Positions 46,635 through 53,491 of a stretch of DNA of 64,000 bases are shown here, piece by piece. The translations under genes were made by a program, and so were the position numbers. The notes below the pieces were generated by a model. The model was not told the DNA's origin, ran no database searches, and was given only the letters and a program-made list of their open reading frames with translations. Positions within the stretch are counted from its first letter, which is position 1; each line of letters starts with the position of its first letter. Source of the stretch: a virus; IMG/VR virus record IMGVR_UViG_3300036770_005682, positions 62,001-126,000 of that record; one strand, written 5' to 3'.

Positions 46635-46991
46635 TTGGCGCGGAAAAAATTGTCCGATAAAAAAGTTCCGGTAGAAAACCTCCCATACTTTTCCTCCGTA
46701 ACAGAAGATTCGGTATTTCAGGTTTTCACTATTTGGGTGGATACTTTTTGGTCCGGACGCGGACGACGTCCTGAGTTGACGCATAGCCGGCGCGACGCCA
46801 TCACTCGAGGAATAGCTGGACATGGCCTCCAGAAGGCTATTAAGGCCGTACGGGGCTGTTCACAGTCCGAGTTCCACATGGGCGGGAACGACCTGGGGAA
46901 GCAGTACACGTCGCTCGAGCTCATCTTCCGCGATGACTGGCGCATCAAGAAATTCGCTAGCATGTACAAACCGACGGTGGAGGAAGAATGA
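46635..46991 (+). CDS. Candidate replication-associated protein
   Basis: A 118-residue basic protein from TTG 46635 behind AAGGAGTAAGTAATT. VFTIWVDTFWSGRGRRPELT, then SRRDAITRGIAGHGLQ and LELIFRDDWRIKKFA resemble small actinophage proteins encoded next to helicase-loader genes. DNA binding is likely. Its last codons (GACGGTGGAGGAAGA, 46973-46987) are one base off the boundary repeat. It overlaps the next gene. Confidence 0.6.
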   Translation: MARKKLSDKKVPVENLPYFSSVTEDSVFQVFTIWVDTFWSGRGRRPELTHSRRDAITRGIAGHGLQKAIKAVRGCSQSEFHMGGNDLGKQYTSLELIFRDDWRIKKFASMYKPTVEEE

Positions 46992-47458
46992 CCAAGGATG
47001 AAGTAGTCAAAGCAGTAGAACTTCTCTACTCGCACTGGAATGACCGCCTGCCCAGCTCAGATGCCCCCAAGAAGGCCGCTCTGCGTGCCTGGGCCGAGTT
47101 TCTTATTGACCTTGACTACGAAGCCGTCGTCCGAGCCATATCGCACGCAGCCGTCTACGACACGTACATGCCGCGTCCAGGTCAGATTCGGAAAGCCGTA
47201 CTCCAGGAGTGCAGCCAATTACCAATCCCCCCGACTCCCGTGGAGGCTTGGGGTCAAGTTCGCTCTCTATGCGAATCAGTAGCGACTGGGACTTACAGCG
47301 AAGATAGCTTTCATCCCTGCGTGCTCGCCACAGTACGACAAATGGGAGGCATCGCCGGCGTCTCAGTGAACACAAACGGGGACCGAACATACTTCTTGGA
47401 AGCGTATCAGGAGCAAGTACGAGCCTGGGAAAAGCTCCACTATAAACTGATTCCGTGA
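46988..47458 (+). CDS. Putative helicase loader (G39P-like)
   Basis: A 156-residue protein. The N-terminal helical domain with LYSHWNDRLPSS, AWAEFLIDLDYEAVVRAI and YMPRPGQIRKAVLQ matches the shape of phage helicase loaders/inhibitors (four-helix domain followed by a flexible tail). It would bring the replicative helicase to the origin. ATGA overlap with the previous gene. Confidence 0.55.
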   Translation: MTKDEVVKAVELLYSHWNDRLPSSDAPKKAALRAWAEFLIDLDYEAVVRAISHAAVYDTYMPRPGQIRKAVLQECSQLPIPPTPVEAWGQVRSLCESVATGTYSEDSFHPCVLATVRQMGGIAGVSVNTNGDRTYFLEAYQEQVRAWEKLHYKLIP

Positions 47459-47472
47459 ATTAACATCTTGCC

Positions 47473-47652
47473 ATGCGCAAGAGGATGGGCCGACCGGCCA
47501 AACACGCTGCCGGCGACACGACGATTACTTTACGCGTCCCTGCCGACATCAAGAACCGGATTGTCGACATGGCAGACGCTTACGACATGACGATTACCGA
47601 GTACCTCTTGACACTTGTGGAGAGAGATGTCTCGGACACCCCAGCGCGCTGA
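47473..47652 (+). CDS. Ribbon-helix-helix protein, copy 1
   Basis: A 59-residue protein: MRKRMGRPAKHAAG, then TITLRVPADIKNRIVDMADAY and MTITEYLLTLVERD, a complete RHH domain. Likely autoregulator or DNA-binding factor. It overlaps the next RHH gene by 26 bases. Confidence 0.7.
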   Translation: MRKRMGRPAKHAAGDTTITLRVPADIKNRIVDMADAYDMTITEYLLTLVERDVSDTPAR

Positions 47653-47965
47653 GTTACCAGACGGTAAGTACAACCTCGTCGTCCAGATACCGGGCTGGCT
47701 GAAGAACGAGATACTCGACGCCTGCGGGGACGCGAGAATCAACCAGTGGGTTTCGACGGTGTTGTATGAGGCTGTGCGCGAAGCACGCGGCCTGCCGCCT
47801 GCGCCGCCACCAGCCGCGCCGAAGCCGACGACTGCCGACCAGATACGGGCCTACATGGTTGGTGAAACACTGCTCCAACCGTGTGGGAAGACCGACTGCG
47901 AACCAGTCTGGCAGGAAATACAAAACATGCAGTTTTGTGAAAAATGCGGTGTGCGGGGTATCTAG
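47627..47965 (+). CDS. Ribbon-helix-helix-like protein with zinc tail, copy 2
   Basis: A 112-residue protein. YNLVVQIPGWLKNEILDACG and INQWVSTVLYEAVREARG form an RHH-like unit; a Pro/Ala linker leads to CGKTDC and CEKCG, a probable zinc ribbon. GGAGAG precedes the ATG. The layout mirrors the RHH-zinc protein at 17470. Confidence 0.65.
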   Translation: MSRTPQRAELPDGKYNLVVQIPGWLKNEILDACGDARINQWVSTVLYEAVREARGLPPAPPPAAPKPTTADQIRAYMVGETLLQPCGKTDCEPVWQEIQNMQFCEKCGVRGI

Positions 47966-47979
47966 CGCCCTTTATTCAC

Positions 47980-47994
47980 CACGGTGGCGGAAGT
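47980..47994 (+). repeat. Cassette-boundary repeat 16
   Basis: CACGGTGGCGGAAGT, two bases from consensus. Last copy; separates the plus-strand replication unit from the minus-strand late block. Confidence 0.65.
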
Positions 47995-48000
47995 GTGTTA

Positions 48001-48351
48001 TCAGTCGCCCCACATTTGCGACAGCGTCGGTCTAGTCGGTCCGATTCCCCTACGTCTCTGTTCTGCCGCCAGTTGTCGGCTCGTCATTCCTGCCCATATC
48101 CCATGCATGTCAGCCACAGGGAACTCCAGGGCGTAATCCAGACACTGGGTTCGTACGAAGCATCCGTCGCATAGTGCTCTTGCCCCAGGTATGTAGCTGA
48201 TGTCCTTATGCCCCTTCGGGAACATCTCGTTCGTACGTCCTTTACAGTTTGCGTAGAACATCCAGCCGTTATCTTGTATATCTTGTTCCGATGGTGGCTC
48301 GGGTACTTCTAGTACGTCTTCTTCACCGGGTACTTCTAGTTGTTCTTCCAC
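48001..48351 (-). CDS. WhiB-family Fe-S regulator (third)
   Basis: A 116-residue protein from GTG 48351 (AAAGGCAGTCA upstream). An acidic N-terminal extension precedes ANCKGRTNEMF, LCDGCFVRTQC and GIWAG. The four cysteines and W turn define WhiB, with Ala in place of one Gly. Its start overlaps the Ntn-hydrolase gene end by 29 bases, so the two are co-expressed. Confidence 0.88.
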   Translation of the reverse strand: MEEQLEVPGEEDVLEVPEPPSEQDIQDNGWMFYANCKGRTNEMFPKGHKDISYIPGARALCDGCFVRTQCLDYALEFPVADMHGIWAGMTSRQLAAEQRRRGIGPTRPTLSQMWGD

Positions 48352-48973
48352 TGACTGCCTTTGGCTTAGTGGTAGGTTCTTGGATATGGGTCGAGTACGG
48401 TGCCCCTGTGCCAGGGTCGTACTTCGCAGCAATAGCAATAGCCTTGAGGGCTACCCTCTTCGCCTGCTGCAGTTCTAGCTTTTTTCCATTCACCAGAGCT
48501 TGTATTGCCCCCAGGGCGTACTGTGCTCCACTGCCGATGGCGTATAGGCCAGAAGAATCAATAATCCACGAATAATCACTGTCAACTATGTAAATGACTC
48601 CATTTACCGAAACCATGAGTGTGGAACCATGTTCGGCTACATGTTGACTAGAGTCTCTTTCGGGTAAAGAATATCCGTGATAATCAAAGCAGGACCGTAG
48701 TTCGGGTATGAACTTTAGGGTCATGTAGGCGTCAAGCTTTTTCCCAGTGACAGCCGGTGGCGGTGGTGGAACAAAAGCATGCGCAAGGAGATTTATGGCT
48801 CGTAGGTCTCCGGCAGCACCCAGTAGGAACTGTTTACTGTTGGTAATCTTGTTTACTCCCCCGCCAAGCGTAGAAGTAGACAAAATCTCTCCATCTCTCC
48901 CTATATCGGATATACGAGAGTCTCCTACCATGAGAGAGTATCCATCTCCCTGTATTCCTATTATGGTGGTCAT
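48323..48973 (-). CDS. Proteasome-beta/HslV-like Ntn hydrolase
   Basis: A 216-residue protein. Thr follows the initiator Met (MTTIIGIQGDGYSLMVGDSR), giving the N-terminal nucleophile after Met removal. D18 corresponds to Asp17; NKI places a Lys at 42; GAAGDLRA, GVIYIVDSDYSW and AIGSGAQYALGA match the proteasome beta/HslV core. It should hydrolyse peptides, alone or with an ATPase. No ATPase partner is adjacent. Confidence 0.85.
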   Translation of the reverse strand: MTTIIGIQGDGYSLMVGDSRISDIGRDGEILSTSTLGGGVNKITNSKQFLLGAAGDLRAINLLAHAFVPPPPPAVTGKKLDAYMTLKFIPELRSCFDYHGYSLPERDSSQHVAEHGSTLMVSVNGVIYIVDSDYSWIIDSSGLYAIGSGAQYALGAIQALVNGKKLELQQAKRVALKAIAIAAKYDPGTGAPYSTHIQEPTTKPKAVSGRTTRSTR

Positions 48974-49020
48974 CGCTGCCTCTGCTTTACGTTGCGGTTT
49001 GAAATGCCGCGCGTCTTTAG

Positions 49021-50193
49021 TCAGACCTTATATTCAGTGCCACGGAAGGCGCACCAACCGTCATAAATCAGGACCGACTCATAGGAGAAGCGGTGTTCTC
49101 CGCTGTCCTCGTATGTCACGACACCAAGCCCCTGTTGCCAGTCCTCATGGCGCACCAGAGGGCGTCCGTCAAGGTCTACTCCGCCTTTTGTTGACGGGAT
49201 AGCACCGTCAATACGGGCCAGACAGCCTGGTGATGCTGCCATCACCGTCTTTGGGCCGTCGTAATCCTCGCGGGTCTTGTATGCCATCTCGATTCGGTGG
49301 ATATGTCCATAGATAACGGACACCTTTTCATTACTCAGGTATCGGGTTGCTGTCACGCCATTGGAATTGACACGGTCGCCGTGGATAACACGGAGCTTCT
49401 CATTTATCCAGCAGTGTGATGCGGGATAACCAGGGAAGTACTCCACTCCGTACTCGTCCATACGGCACAGGTAAGGGACAGTCATTACTGGCCAATCGGC
49501 TGGGGTATTTCCCCTGCGAAGTCCATAGGCCGCCGCCGCATTGGTCAGAAGGTACTTGGGCAGTCTTTCCTCATGGTTTCCTGCCAACCAGCGTATTGCC
49601 GCCCCTGGTGCTGCCGCTCTCATCTGTGCGCATAGGGTCGTTGCAGCGTCAATAGACGCTTGCGTTGTCTGCTGAAATGCCGGCGTCGTCAGGTACTTAC
49701 CCATTTCCGGTAGGTCCAGGTTATCGCCCACACAGACAATCAGGTCAGGCTGAAGGTCTGTGATAATCGCCAGAGCGATACTGATAGCACGCTCGTCATG
49801 AGTGGGCTCGAGCTGCCCATCAGCATTCCTGAAATATCCGATTTGGATATCAGGTACTATCACGGCTGTTTTGAACCCTTTTGTACGTTTCTTGGGAATC
49901 TTGACTTTTGGTAATTGCACTGACGGCCCAGGATGAATAACTGGCCATTGAGGGCCGTCTTCAAAGGCCGGAGAGAACTGAAGTGCCACCAAATCGTGTA
50001 CTTCGGCTTCACCTTCTTCGTTCTTTGTCAATGATTGATACAAAGACACTCTTTTAATGGAGCCGACTTCGTCAATATTGATGTTCTTCCTCTCCAGCAT
50101 GGCCGCGATATCACCAAGGACCTTTGTGCGGTTGTCCTTACGCTGTTGCTCTGTAGAGAGGTTCTTCAGATTGTCTGCTAGTTTCTTAGTCAT
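49021..50193 (-). CDS. Calcineurin-like metallophosphoesterase
   Basis: A 390-residue protein. After a 110-residue N-terminal extension come the five motifs: VPDIQIG, VGDNLD, AGNHEE, HGD and YGHIHR. The first motif has DxQ instead of DxH. A phosphodiesterase or DNA-repair nuclease role is plausible. It is preceded by an HTH-like gene with TAATGA overlap and, upstream, an SOS-box promoter. Confidence 0.85.
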   Translation of the reverse strand: MTKKLADNLKNLSTEQQRKDNRTKVLGDIAAMLERKNINIDEVGSIKRVSLYQSLTKNEEGEAEVHDLVALQFSPAFEDGPQWPVIHPGPSVQLPKVKIPKKRTKGFKTAVIVPDIQIGYFRNADGQLEPTHDERAISIALAIITDLQPDLIVCVGDNLDLPEMGKYLTTPAFQQTTQASIDAATTLCAQMRAAAPGAAIRWLAGNHEERLPKYLLTNAAAAYGLRRGNTPADWPVMTVPYLCRMDEYGVEYFPGYPASHCWINEKLRVIHGDRVNSNGVTATRYLSNEKVSVIYGHIHRIEMAYKTREDYDGPKTVMAASPGCLARIDGAIPSTKGGVDLDGRPLVRHEDWQQGLGVVTYEDSGEHRFSYESVLIYDGWCAFRGTEYKV

Positions 50194-50501
50194 TAGACTT
50201 CCTCTGTGTATTTGTCAGGAAAGCACTCGCAGCGGCTGGAACCAGCAGCAGTGAAGCACGCCCTCTTTTGTACGACTGTGGAACGTGCAATTGTGAACCC
50301 AGCCTCACGGAGACTGTTGCAAATGCTGTTGGAGCTAGCTGAACTACGCATTGCGTCGAACAGCGCCTCCCGCGTTTCCGAGTCGAGCTCGTTGGCAAGC
50401 CGACCGAAAGCGCAGCTACCCGCGCTTGTTACAGTCAGGCTATTCAGCCTGTCCTTCAGAGACAGAGCTTGTGGTTGCTCTGGTTTGGCATGTATGCTCA
50501 T
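50193..50501 (-). CDS. HTH-like protein preceding the metallophosphoesterase
   Basis: A 102-residue protein. SASSNSICNSLREAGFTIARST looks like an HTH; the end CFTAAGSSRCECF is Cys-rich. Actinophage metallophosphoesterase genes are often preceded by such a protein. First gene after an SOS-box promoter. Confidence 0.65.
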   Translation of the reverse strand: MSIHAKPEQPQALSLKDRLNSLTVTSAGSCAFGRLANELDSETREALFDAMRSSASSNSICNSLREAGFTIARSTVVQKRACFTAAGSSRCECFPDKYTEEV

Positions 50502-50543
50502 GGATAATCAACCTCCCGCATGGATTGCCATTGATGAATAATA

Positions 50544-50571
50544 CTATTACAAACATATGTTCGCGAGTCAA
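50544..50571 (-). promoter_or_regulatory. Promoter with LexA box in the spacer
   Basis: TTGACT, 16 nt, TAATAG on the minus strand. The spacer holds CGAACATATGTTTG (50550-50563), matching the CGAACRNRYGTTYG SOS box. LexA binding there would block RNA polymerase. Confidence 0.75.
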
Positions 50572-50582
50572 GGATAGTTCGG

Positions 50583-51011
50583 ATGTCAATAGATAAAAGG
50601 CGAAAAGAGTATGGTGGCCTCACTGAGCCGCTCGAAGCCCTCATCAAGCAGGGAATCACTGAAAAGCGTTCACCCCAGGAACTAGCAATAGAAATAGCTA
50701 AGGCACTTGATGGCAAAAGCGCACAATACGCATCTGATGGAATATCGATGCTGACAGCACCAGCAAGGATGCTCATCACCCTTCTTCTTGAGCCTTCGAT
50801 GACTCAGCGCGCACTATCTATTTATCTGGGTATTTCAGAGGCCGCAGTGCAGAAAACGATACGCCAATTGACCGACATGAAGCTCGTAGCAAAGACAAAA
50901 GTTCAAAACAAAAATATGTACACAGTTGATGTCGACAAGTTTCTCAACTTGAGTGATATCAGGTACCTTCAGCAGGCAGTTTCGGCCGCTATCGAGAGCG
51001 AACCGTTCTAG
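50583..51011 (+). CDS. Winged-helix (MarR-like) regulator
   Basis: A 142-residue protein. RMLITLLLEPSMTQRALSIY, GISEAAVQKTIRQLTDMKLV and AKTKVQNKNMYTVD form a typical winged HTH. It is divergent from the SOS-boxed operon and may regulate it or itself. AAGGATAGTTCGG precedes the ATG. Confidence 0.75.
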   Translation: MSIDKRRKEYGGLTEPLEALIKQGITEKRSPQELAIEIAKALDGKSAQYASDGISMLTAPARMLITLLLEPSMTQRALSIYLGISEAAVQKTIRQLTDMKLVAKTKVQNKNMYTVDVDKFLNLSDIRYLQQAVSAAIESEPF

Positions 51012-51325
51012 TTTTGGGCTTCAGCCCACGCAGAAAAGATTTCGTCCTTAGTGGGGATTATCCACAACTGAGACGCTTCTAGGGGGTTGTCAAAGTCCCC
51101 GATAAAAGCCCAAGCAAAATCGAGCATCGGTTCTGCGTTTACCACCCCAACATTGCACTCAAGACCATAAATGTCAATAAACAGCTTAAATACGCAGATT
51201 CCGTGCTTATTTCTGCAGGGTCCGGTTTCCGAGGGGCAGTTGATTGCGGAGATTATTAAATTCGACTTATCAATAATGAACTCTATTGAGTGGCCATCAT
51301 TGTGCCACGTCATCTCTTTTTCCAT
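51008..51325 (-). CDS. Hypothetical protein
   Basis: A 105-residue protein with FIIDKSNLIISAINC, CRNKHGICVFKLFIDI and LWIIPTKDEIFSAW. Beta-rich. No family recognised. It contains a perfect TTATCCACA DnaA box at about 51058. Ends overlapping the convergent winged-helix gene. Confidence 0.65.
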   Translation of the reverse strand: MEKEMTWHNDGHSIEFIIDKSNLIISAINCPSETGPCRNKHGICVFKLFIDIYGLECNVGVVNAEPMLDFAWAFIGDFDNPLEASQLWIIPTKDEIFSAWAEAQN

Positions 51326-51507
51326 TACTGAAGTTTATCTACTTCTCGTTGCAGGAGCATGACCGCCTCGCCTATACTGGGGTTGTCTAGGTTGCGAATG
51401 CGAATATTGCGAAGAAGCCAGCGTACGTTCTCTGGCTTGCTGATGTCACGCCGCATAGCAGGGACATCCATTTCTCGAAGAAGAATATTTAAACGAATAG
51501 GTGCCAT
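51325..51507 (-). CDS. Small helical protein
   Basis: A 60-residue basic protein starting MAPIRLNILLREMDVPAMRR, overlapping the next gene by one base. No family recognised. Confidence 0.6.
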   Translation of the reverse strand: MAPIRLNILLREMDVPAMRRDISKPENVRWLLRNIRIRNLDNPSIGEAVMLLQREVDKLQ

Positions 51508-51569
51508 AGGCGCATACTACAGGGGTTTCAGGTAGGCGCGGATAAATTTAGAAAAAATCCTACATCCCC

Positions 51570-51599
51570 TTGACGGGCGCATAGGCCCACTTATATTAT
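51570..51599 (+). promoter_or_regulatory. Possible antisense promoter
   Basis: TTGACG, 16 nt, TATATT (or 18 nt, TATTAT) on the plus strand, facing into the minus-strand lysis operon. Confidence 0.35.
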
Positions 51600-51862
51600 A
51601 CAGCCTTTGAGCGTGACTTCTTTGCTGCGGTCATTGAATTATCTCCACCAAAAGCAGCAGATATTTCATCCTTGTCGAGTACGCCGTCGTCAGCATATGA
51701 CTTGAGCAGCGACTCGGTGACTTTTGCAGCAGCCATCACGCCAGCGATAGCAGCGCTCTTCCACAGCTCTACACCGAAAACGGCACCACCAGCTATCGCG
51801 GCAAGGGCGCTGGAGCCAAACACCGCACCAACGCGGCCAACTAGAGATAGAAATGTTTTCAT
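51596..51862 (-). CDS. Holin-like membrane protein with EF-hand-like loop
   Basis: An 88-residue protein. MKTFLSLVGRVGAVFG then SSALAAIAGGAVFGV and AAIAGVMAAA give one to two membrane helices. YADDGVLDKDEISAAF resembles a calcium-binding loop. Position in the lysis cassette suggests a holin or accessory. A Lys-rich end follows. Confidence 0.6.
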   Translation of the reverse strand: MKTFLSLVGRVGAVFGSSALAAIAGGAVFGVELWKSAAIAGVMAAAKVTESLLKSYADDGVLDKDEISAAFGGDNSMTAAKKSRSKAV

Positions 51863-52095
51863 GATGGAACTTCCTCTTTTTTCATAGTGACAGAAGTCAC
51901 ACAATTCTTTGAGCAATATCTGGATTCGCCAATAATGCGAATCATCCCACGAACAGTTTCGCGGCCACATTTGTCGCAGGCGCACCTAGCTGTCTTGGAA
52001 CCAATGAACATGGTGAGTGTGCCATATATTGCTGGGTCTTCAGCCTTTTGCTTCGACTGTCCTGCAATCGGTTTTGCTGGTTTTTTGCCGGCCAT
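51859..52095 (-). CDS. Small zinc-ribbon protein
   Basis: A 78-residue basic protein with CACDKCGRETV and YCSKNC, a four-Cys zinc ribbon in the C-terminal half. It overlaps both neighbours by 1-4 bases within the lysis cassette. Function unknown. Confidence 0.65.
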   Translation of the reverse strand: MAGKKPAKPIAGQSKQKAEDPAIYGTLTMFIGSKTARCACDKCGRETVRGMIRIIGESRYCSKNCVTSVTMKKEEVPS

Positions 52096-52325
52096 TATTC
52101 TTCTCCATCGCTTTTGCTCTTACCGGCGAAATATCCGCCAATGATTCCGATGAGACCAACTAGGGCATTCTGTACCAGGGCTATGGCTTCGGGGTTTGTC
52201 GCAACTGTTTCACCGGTCTGGTTCTGTGCATACAGCAGAGATGCATACTCACCCAAGACAACAAGCCCAATGAAACCCAAAATACCCAGGGTTATATAAA
52301 TCATGAGCTTGTCTTTTATTTTCAT
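52095..52325 (-). CDS. Holin-like membrane protein
   Basis: A 76-residue protein with two hydrophobic helices (MIYITLGILGFIGLVVLG and ALVGLIGIIGGYFAG), a connecting polar loop and a charged tail KSKSDGEE. This is a class II holin topology next to the endolysin. Confidence 0.65.
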   Translation of the reverse strand: MKIKDKLMIYITLGILGFIGLVVLGEYASLLYAQNQTGETVATNPEAIALVQNALVGLIGIIGGYFAGKSKSDGEE

Positions 52326-52573
52326 TAGAATTCGCCTTTTGCGTGGTCCCTGATGTGCTGGTCAATTTTTTGCTCTGTCCGCTCCACTCCCTTTTCCACT
52401 CTGTCAATGGAAATACCGAGAGATTTACCTAAGTTGTCAATCTTGTCGACAACAAAGTTGTGGTCTTGTTTATTTTCATCCCAGCGAGAATTGTTTTTTC
52501 TTCTCCCGGACTCAACCATGGCTACAAGAATCGCGCCAAAGGTCGTGATAAGTGCAACGTATACGGCTTCCAT
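52325..52573 (-). CDS. DUF2746-like lysis accessory protein
   Basis: An 82-residue protein: one N-terminal membrane helix (VYVALITTFGAILVAMVES) then a charged coiled tail (VVDKIDNLGKSLGISIDR, IDQHIRDHA). This matches the DUF2746 pattern found beside actinophage endolysins. Confidence 0.7.
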   Translation of the reverse strand: MEAVYVALITTFGAILVAMVESGRRKNNSRWDENKQDHNFVVDKIDNLGKSLGISIDRVEKGVERTEQKIDQHIRDHAKGEF

Positions 52574-52588
52574 GGCGAAAAGTGGCTA

Positions 52589-53389
52589 TCAGCCGAACAT
52601 GGCCTTCCATGTTTTAGGACCGACCTTGGTGCCTTTTCCTAGGCCGTTCTTCTCGCGCCATGCGGATACTGCCTGGCCTGTCTTTGCCCCAAAATCGCCG
52701 TCTGGCTTGGCTCCGACCTTTGCTTGAACGAGTTTAACCGCTTTTCCCTTTGAACCAACATCCAGGTCACCAGGGAATGCAGGGCCGGATGGGCTTGCAG
52801 CAGGGGCAGCAGGTGCGGCTGGGGCAGCAGCAGGTGCAGAGCCGCCACTAACAGCGGCAGGAGGGGTATCGCCGCAGACGTACTGCCAGTGCCATGCTTC
52901 AAACTCTGGTGACTTCGGGTTATCCCCTTGGAGGTAGAAACCGTACTTTGGTGCGTTTTCGCACATCCATTCGAGGCACTTCCCGCCCATCGAGGTGAGT
53001 TTGCCTTTTACTTCGTAACCAAGGTCTATCGCGAGACCAAATCCATGATTTGAATTGCCAGGGGTTGAGCTTGGGGCTTTACCGGGCTTGAGGTACCAAG
53101 TCTTGCCTTCGTACTTACGGGTGACCTGTGGTTTTCTACCCATGTCTTTCTCGCTGTAACGGTCTTTGAACATTGCAAGCTGACCCTCGAACGGGCGGAA
53201 GTCGCCGACGTTGCGCAGTTTGAACCCGGCTGCAAGTGCTGCGTCATACATCATGTTGAATGCATCAGCAGCTTCTGTCCACATGACACCGCCGGTCTTG
53301 ACCTTTTTTAGCATTTTCGGCGTCAACTTGCCGTTGCCTACTTTTTCAACTTCCTTAGGTAGCACCATCTTTTTGTATGGATACTTCAT
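52589..53389 (-). CDS. Endolysin: M15 (VanY-type) peptidase with peptidoglycan-binding domain
   Basis: A 266-residue protein from ATG 53389 (AAAGGAACAAG upstream). SNHGFGLAIDLG and EAWHWQYV carry the zinc ligands of M15 D-Ala-D-Ala carboxypeptidases. An Ala/Pro linker (about residues 190-215) leads to a PG_binding_1 repeat (VKLVQAKVGAKPDGDFG). It should cut peptidoglycan stem peptides at lysis. No signal peptide, so a holin is needed. Confidence 0.88.
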   Translation of the reverse strand: MKYPYKKMVLPKEVEKVGNGKLTPKMLKKVKTGGVMWTEAADAFNMMYDAALAAGFKLRNVGDFRPFEGQLAMFKDRYSEKDMGRKPQVTRKYEGKTWYLKPGKAPSSTPGNSNHGFGLAIDLGYEVKGKLTSMGGKCLEWMCENAPKYGFYLQGDNPKSPEFEAWHWQYVCGDTPPAAVSGGSAPAAAPAAPAAPAASPSGPAFPGDLDVGSKGKAVKLVQAKVGAKPDGDFGAKTGQAVSAWREKNGLGKGTKVGPKTWKAMFG

Positions 53390-53491
53390 CTTGTTCCTTT
53401 TAAGTCGTAGTGGACGTATGCGAGAAGGCATATGCATATTTTACAACACAAATAAAGCTACTTGCGTTAACAACTAAAAGTAAGAAGTGTA

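Noticed and set aside
28600-48000. CRISPR array
   Set aside because: The repeats are about 15 nt, lie 0.6-4 kb apart and are separated by genes, not by uniform spacers.
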